DNA of 64,000 bases. It comes from Tildeniella nuda ZEHNDER 1965/U140 (GTDB taxonomy: Bacteria; Cyanobacteriota; Cyanobacteriia; Leptolyngbyales; Leptolyngbyaceae). Position numbers and translations under genes: made by a program. The DNA lies in NCBI GenBank assembly GCA_019358895.1, contig JAHHIG010000018.1:1-64000 (forward strand), written 5' to 3'. This document shows positions 59,758 through 64,000 of the stretch, in pieces; positions within the stretch are counted from its first letter, which is position 1, and every line of letters begins with the position of its first letter. A model generated the notes under the pieces. That model saw only the letters and a program-made list of their open reading frames with translations. It had not been told where the DNA came from and ran no database searches.

Positions 59758-60774
59758 TTAAGAGGTCTTGGCTGCCTTTCGAGTGTCCACCTCAACGGTC
59801 TTGATGAGTTGAGACACTTGAGTCGGTGTTTTGACGGCAGCGGCAGGAGGAATGGGCGCGGGCCACACCTTCGTAAGTTCAGCCATCGTTTGCTGGATTG
59901 CCTTGTGCGTGTCAGGGTTTTGCTTCTCTACTTGAGGCGCAATGCCTGCATAGAGTTCACCTGCATACTGGACAAACCCGCGTGAATCCTGGTATTCGAT
60001 CGCCTGAGTAATTTTGCCATTTGCGATCGCCGCACCATATTCAGCGTTGGCGGTATCTAGTAATCCGTTGATCACTTGCAGCACAAAGTTGGGAGACTGA
60101 CGTTGGGCTGCGGGTAAGGTAGCGATCGCGCCGTCTACAGCCCGCATTGATGTTGTGAATTCGCTGTCCACTTTGGTCGTGTCCTTTGCTCCGGCTCGGA
60201 CTAAATCCTGGAAAGCAATCAGCGTTGTCTTGAATTCCTTGACGTTCCGTTCTGTAAGCTGATCTTCGACATCCGCATAGATCTCTTCGACGGGATGCCC
60301 GATGTGCGGTTCTGCCTGTTCAGGTTTTTGCAGATCTAGCAGTTCTTTAGCAACGAGCAGATGACCTTTCATCAAGCCCAGCTTGGTCATGTAGTCGATA
60401 TCTTTTGCTTCCCCAGTCAGCACGATGTCTTCGATCGTCACCATGTCTTTAATCTGATCAAACTGTGCCTGGTTAATCACATTTTTCGACACCAACTCTT
60501 CGGGTTTACCGTAGGGGCGGCTTGCCTGAATTTTGTTCGACAGCGCTGGCACACCAAGCTGTGCTTCAAACTTATCCAACTCGGACAAGATGGCAGTATT
60601 GATGTTGATCTTGGGCTTCCCACCATGAGCCATGCCACTCATCGCCATGCTGCTTTGAGCCGGGGAGGGACTGGTCGGTGCAGAAGCCGTGTCGGGTGGT
60701 GGCGTGCTGCACGAAATTAGCACAGTCAAGCTCATAGAGGCGAACACCAACGCTAAAAATTTGAAAAAGGACAT
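59758..60774 (-). CDS. Lipoprotein with ComEA-like helix-hairpin-helix segment plus helical domain, FTR1-associated
   Basis: Lipobox LISC; KININTAILSELDKFEAQLGVPALSNKIQASRPYGKPEEL. Confidence 0.7.
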   Translation of the reverse strand: MSFFKFLALVFASMSLTVLISCSTPPPDTASAPTSPSPAQSSMAMSGMAHGGKPKININTAILSELDKFEAQLGVPALSNKIQASRPYGKPEELVSKNVINQAQFDQIKDMVTIEDIVLTGEAKDIDYMTKLGLMKGHLLVAKELLDLQKPEQAEPHIGHPVEEIYADVEDQLTERNVKEFKTTLIAFQDLVRAGAKDTTKVDSEFTTSMRAVDGAIATLPAAQRQSPNFVLQVINGLLDTANAEYGAAIANGKITQAIEYQDSRGFVQYAGELYAGIAPQVEKQNPDTHKAIQQTMAELTKVWPAPIPPAAAVKTPTQVSQLIKTVEVDTRKAAKTS

Positions 60775-61099
60775 AATGTTTTACTCAGATAAGTAAGAGG
60801 ACAAGAGAAAAGATTGAAGGTGTTTCAGAACGGGTCACTGCACGTGAGGGGTAAACGCTAGAGTCATTTTGCTGCTTGGGTGGCAGCGAATTTAAGCGTA
60901 AGAATTTAGGCTTGAACAGATGCTCAGCCTCAGCGCTAAACGCCAGCGCGGCGTGATGCTTATTGCCAGATATTCCTATTAGTATTTGTGAGGCTTATTT
61001 TGACGGTTCGTCGTAACACTTGTCAATAAGGCTTCCAAAATTTCTGCGAAAGATTCTTAAGAGCAAGCGATTGTCCAGAAGCCAAGCCGTTCTGCACGT

Positions 61100-62140
61100 C
61101 TACATGAGGTGTGCGTCAGCCGCTTCAGAGGGATGTTTCGCCGCCCGATCGACCACCTCAAACAGCCCCATACAGCCAGCTTCCGCGATCGCATCCTGGT
61201 GTGGATGGAACATAAACTTGCCGGGATAGCGATACGAAAACTCTAGAATGTGCCGTTCTGCCGTCCCCATCGTAATGACATCGGTTTCTTCGTCGGGTTG
61301 CAGGTGTCGCCCCGTGCGGTAGACCTGAAACAGATTGGCGTGCAAATGAAAGGTTGCTACCGGGTCAAACTCGATCATGTTCAGCACATACAGCCGCACC
61401 CGCTGATCTTTCTGAATCTGGATGGGGTGCTGCATGTAGTAATGCGGCATCCCGTTAAAGGCATACAGCTCGTTTTTCTGGTCGCCATTTACGTCGTAGC
61501 CAGCCATAATCAGCACCATTTCATCGGCAGGCGGGCGAGGCGTGGGCGGATCGATGATGAACATTCCATACAAGCCTTTGCCAATGTGCCGCGTAACGGG
61601 GGCAATGTGGCAGTGATAAAGGTGAACGCCAAACGGCTCGGCATCAAATTCGTAGATAAACACGCTGCCGTTACGGACGGGCTTGATGCCGTCCATTTCT
61701 GCTTTGTGGACACCGTGAAAGTGTAGTGAGTGCGAATGCCCAGCCCGATTGTAAAAAATGACGCGGATGCGATCGCCCTCTGTCGCGCGAAAGGTGGGTC
61801 CCGGCACTCGTCCGTTCAAGTTCCAGGTAATAAATGAAGTCGCGCTGTTGAGCTGCACGGCTGAGGTTTGTGCTTCGACGCGGAACTCACGAACGGTACG
61901 CCCGTTTTCAGTTGTGACTGTGCCATAGTCAAACTGGCGCAGCGTGGTAAGTGGCGTGAACCCCTTTGGCTCAGCTTGCGGTTGGTCGGACGTTGGGATG
62001 TGGACTGTGTGCGATCGCGGCTGCCAGAGTGTCCGCAGTGCGATCGCGCCACCGATGGCTCCAACCCCTGCCAGACCGACTTTCAACAGATTACGCCGAC
62101 TCCAACGATCGGGTTGATTCAGAGCATAGCGATCGGGCAT
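61100..62140 (-). CDS. Two-domain multicopper oxidase
   Basis: Tat-like SRRNLLKVGLAG; HSHSLHFHGVH, HLYHCHIAPVTRHIGKGLYGMFII, HLHANLFQVY, FMFHPHQDAIAEAGCMG. Confidence 0.9.
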   Translation of the reverse strand: MPDRYALNQPDRWSRRNLLKVGLAGVGAIGGAIALRTLWQPRSHTVHIPTSDQPQAEPKGFTPLTTLRQFDYGTVTTENGRTVREFRVEAQTSAVQLNSATSFITWNLNGRVPGPTFRATEGDRIRVIFYNRAGHSHSLHFHGVHKAEMDGIKPVRNGSVFIYEFDAEPFGVHLYHCHIAPVTRHIGKGLYGMFIIDPPTPRPPADEMVLIMAGYDVNGDQKNELYAFNGMPHYYMQHPIQIQKDQRVRLYVLNMIEFDPVATFHLHANLFQVYRTGRHLQPDEETDVITMGTAERHILEFSYRYPGKFMFHPHQDAIAEAGCMGLFEVVDRAAKHPSEAADAHLM

Positions 62141-62263
62141 AGCGTAACCAGCAGTTCCTGATGCGTACGTTAATGGTGTGTGTCTGCAACAACGGTACTA
62201 CTGCAAATGAGCGCAAAAAGACCTTGCTAGATTACAAGCATAAAAGCCCCTGAGCTTACTGTC

Positions 62264-62291
62264 AATTATTATCATTTAGATGATCATTGTT
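62264..62291. promoter_or_regulatory. Fur-box-like AT-rich inverted sequence upstream of the multicopper oxidase
   Basis: aattattatcatttagatgatcattgtt; minus strand AATGATAATAATT resembles GATAATGATAATCATTATC. Confidence 0.4.
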
Positions 62292-62405
62292 TTACGGGCA
62301 CATTTATCACTAGCTCTCTAGCTACACCAGAGCGTACCCAGAACGACTCCATTGCTCAACGCTTTCTTTGGTTCTATGGCAACTTCTGCCCTTACAGGAA
62401 CCGTA

Positions 62406-62527
62406 ATACCATTTCCCTAAGCTGTCGCTACAGATGCAATCCTTGGCTGGCGGTCAGCGGTCAGCGGTCAGCGGTCAGCCGTCAGCAGCAAGAACGAATT
62501 TGTAGCGCGATTTTGTAGAATTGGTAT
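62406..62527. mobile_element. Small repeat element (copy B) with ATACCA/TGGTAT ends and 5 central heptamers
   Basis: Near-identical to 45042-45170 but 7 bp shorter. Confidence 0.75.
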
Positions 62528-62815
62528 AATCCCAGCGAATTTGATCCAGCATCAAGCGTTTCAATCTATTGCTAAAGCTTTAGATTGCCAACGTTTGCTC
62601 TGTCGACTGCAATATGTAGCCTACGATACAAACATCGCGGTTTTTCTGTTTTTACCATGGGACAACCGTGAAATACGGTCGCTTCTTCGTAGATGTTTCA
62701 GCGTGAAGTCGTTCGATGACTGCTGCCGTTATGCTTGGCTGGTGACACTCTCAGGTAGGCAGGAGTGCGTAGAACTGTACGTCTAAATCTAAATCTCAGT
62801 CGTTTGAGAGTCATT

Positions 62816-63781
62816 ATGAAAACTGAAGACACTAACGGGGAAACGTCTACGCCAGCGATCGCGGAGTCTGTCCCTGCAACGGCAGATCTCAAGAAAAAGG
62901 ACAAGAAGAGGGATAAGAAAAAGCTGAAAAAACGTAAGCAAGCCAAGCTCGAAGTTAAAGAGCCAGCAGTGTTTCATTACATCTCTGAAGGTGAAGGTAG
63001 CTCTAAGCTGTCCAGCAAAGAGTATGAAAAAGAGCTGGCACGTCTGCAAGTAGAGTTGGTGAAAATGCAGTACTGGGCAAAGCACACGGGTACTCGCATT
63101 GTCATTCTGTTTGAGGGACGTGATGCTGCGGGCAAAGGCGGCACGATTAAGCGCATTACCGAACCACTCAACCCGCGTGGCTGTCGAGTTGTGGCATTGG
63201 GTACACCGAGCGATCGCGAGAAAACCGAATGGTATTTTCAGCGGTACGTTCCCCATTTACCCGCAGCAGGTGAAATCGTGTGTTTCGATCGCAGTTGGTA
63301 TAACCGCGCTGGTGTAGAACACGTGATGGGCTTCTGCACAGAAACGCAGTATCAGGAATTCATGCAGACCTGTCCAGAATTTGAGCGGATGCTGGTGCGA
63401 TCGGGCATCATTCTGCTGAAGTATTGGTTTTCGGTGAGCGATGAGGAGCAAGAGCGTCGCTTTCAGTCCCGCACGATCGATCCCGCTCGTCGCTGGAAGC
63501 TGAGTCCGATGGATCTGGAGTCGCGCGATCGTTGGGTGGAATATTCACAGGCAAAAGACACCATGTTTGCCCACACCAATATTCCAGAAGCGCCCTGGTT
63601 CACAGTCGAAGCCGACGACAAAAAACGCGCTCGGCTGAACTGCATCCATCATTTCTTAAGCAAAATTCCCTACATCGATATGACTCCAGAACCGCTGGAA
63701 CTGGCACCACGTAAGATCGCTCCCCATGGCTATGTACGTCCGCCACGCAATGAACAATTTTTTGTGCCACAGATCTATTGA
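62816..63781 (+). CDS. ppk2: Polyphosphate kinase 2
   Basis: LFEGRDAAGKGGTIKRITEPLNPRGCRVVALGTPSDREKTEWYFQRYV, CFDRSWYNRAGVEHVMGFC. Confidence 0.95.
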   Translation: MKTEDTNGETSTPAIAESVPATADLKKKDKKRDKKKLKKRKQAKLEVKEPAVFHYISEGEGSSKLSSKEYEKELARLQVELVKMQYWAKHTGTRIVILFEGRDAAGKGGTIKRITEPLNPRGCRVVALGTPSDREKTEWYFQRYVPHLPAAGEIVCFDRSWYNRAGVEHVMGFCTETQYQEFMQTCPEFERMLVRSGIILLKYWFSVSDEEQERRFQSRTIDPARRWKLSPMDLESRDRWVEYSQAKDTMFAHTNIPEAPWFTVEADDKKRARLNCIHHFLSKIPYIDMTPEPLELAPRKIAPHGYVRPPRNEQFFVPQIY

Positions 63782-63877
63782 TCGCAGAAACGCTCTCGAC
63801 TTTGCTATCGTTTATACCTTTTGTCGGCACGTGACCAAGTACGCTTTGTACGTTTAGTATCCTCAGGAACCAGCATT

Positions 63878-64000
63878 ATGAGTGGCAATGAATCGCGCTT
63901 TGCAGCCATTTGTCAGATTACCGATCGAGAGGTGTTGCCGCCCAAAACGCCCAATCGCCTGGAAGAGCTGTGGGCAACCGACGTGTTCACCTTAAGCAAA
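63878..64000 (+). CDS. Partial CDS, possibly type III glutamine synthetase (GlnN)
   Basis: MSGNESRFAAICQITDREVLPPKTPNRLEELWATDVFTLSK...; resembles GSIII N-termini, truncated by the window. Confidence 0.4.
   Translation, partial: MSGNESRFAAICQITDREVLPPKTPNRLEELWATDVFTLSK

Noticed and set aside
1-64000. tRNA/rRNA genes, prophage or integrative element
   Set aside because: No cloverleaf or rRNA signature recognised by eye and no integrase, capsid or conjugation genes. A tRNAscan-SE/Infernal run would be needed to exclude small RNAs.

Overview
Cyanobacterial chromosomal window: frequent HIP1-type GCGATCGC sites, plus chlG, petP, gun4, NTRC, desC-like and DnaE split-intein genes. Most of it is housekeeping: rpe, murF, icd, hisF, lptA/lptB/lptF, a TamB-like protein, a class A PBP, a urea-carboxylase-type enzyme and ppk2. 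The most striking locus is 6739-12526. Both halves of the naturally split DnaE intein gene (dnaE-N and dnaE-C) lie on the same strand about 1.8 kb apart. The gap between them holds a Uma2-family (PD-(D/E)XK-like) nuclease gene, a DUF2283 gene, and an AbrB/MazE-like antitoxin with a PIN/VapC-like toxin, and the toxin stop codon is 5 bp from the dnaE-C ATG. In the well-studied case, Synechocystis 6803, the two halves are hundreds of kb apart on opposite strands. This layout therefore resembles a 'fractured gene' or an intein with a freestanding nuclease/toxin-antitoxin module where an endonuclease domain would sit. Other notable signals: a CHASE2 sensor kinase truncated by a perfect 10-bp tandem duplication; a TetR gene interrupted by a MITE-like repeat whose second copy has a perfect 8-bp target duplication; a second small element (ATACCA ends) in two near-identical copies differing by exactly one heptamer; an FTR1 / HHH-lipoprotein / multicopper-oxidase iron-uptake cluster with a Fur-box-like sequence; and a methyltransferase-TPR-OGT-methyltransferase fusion. 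All calls come from reading motifs by eye; no database search was run.
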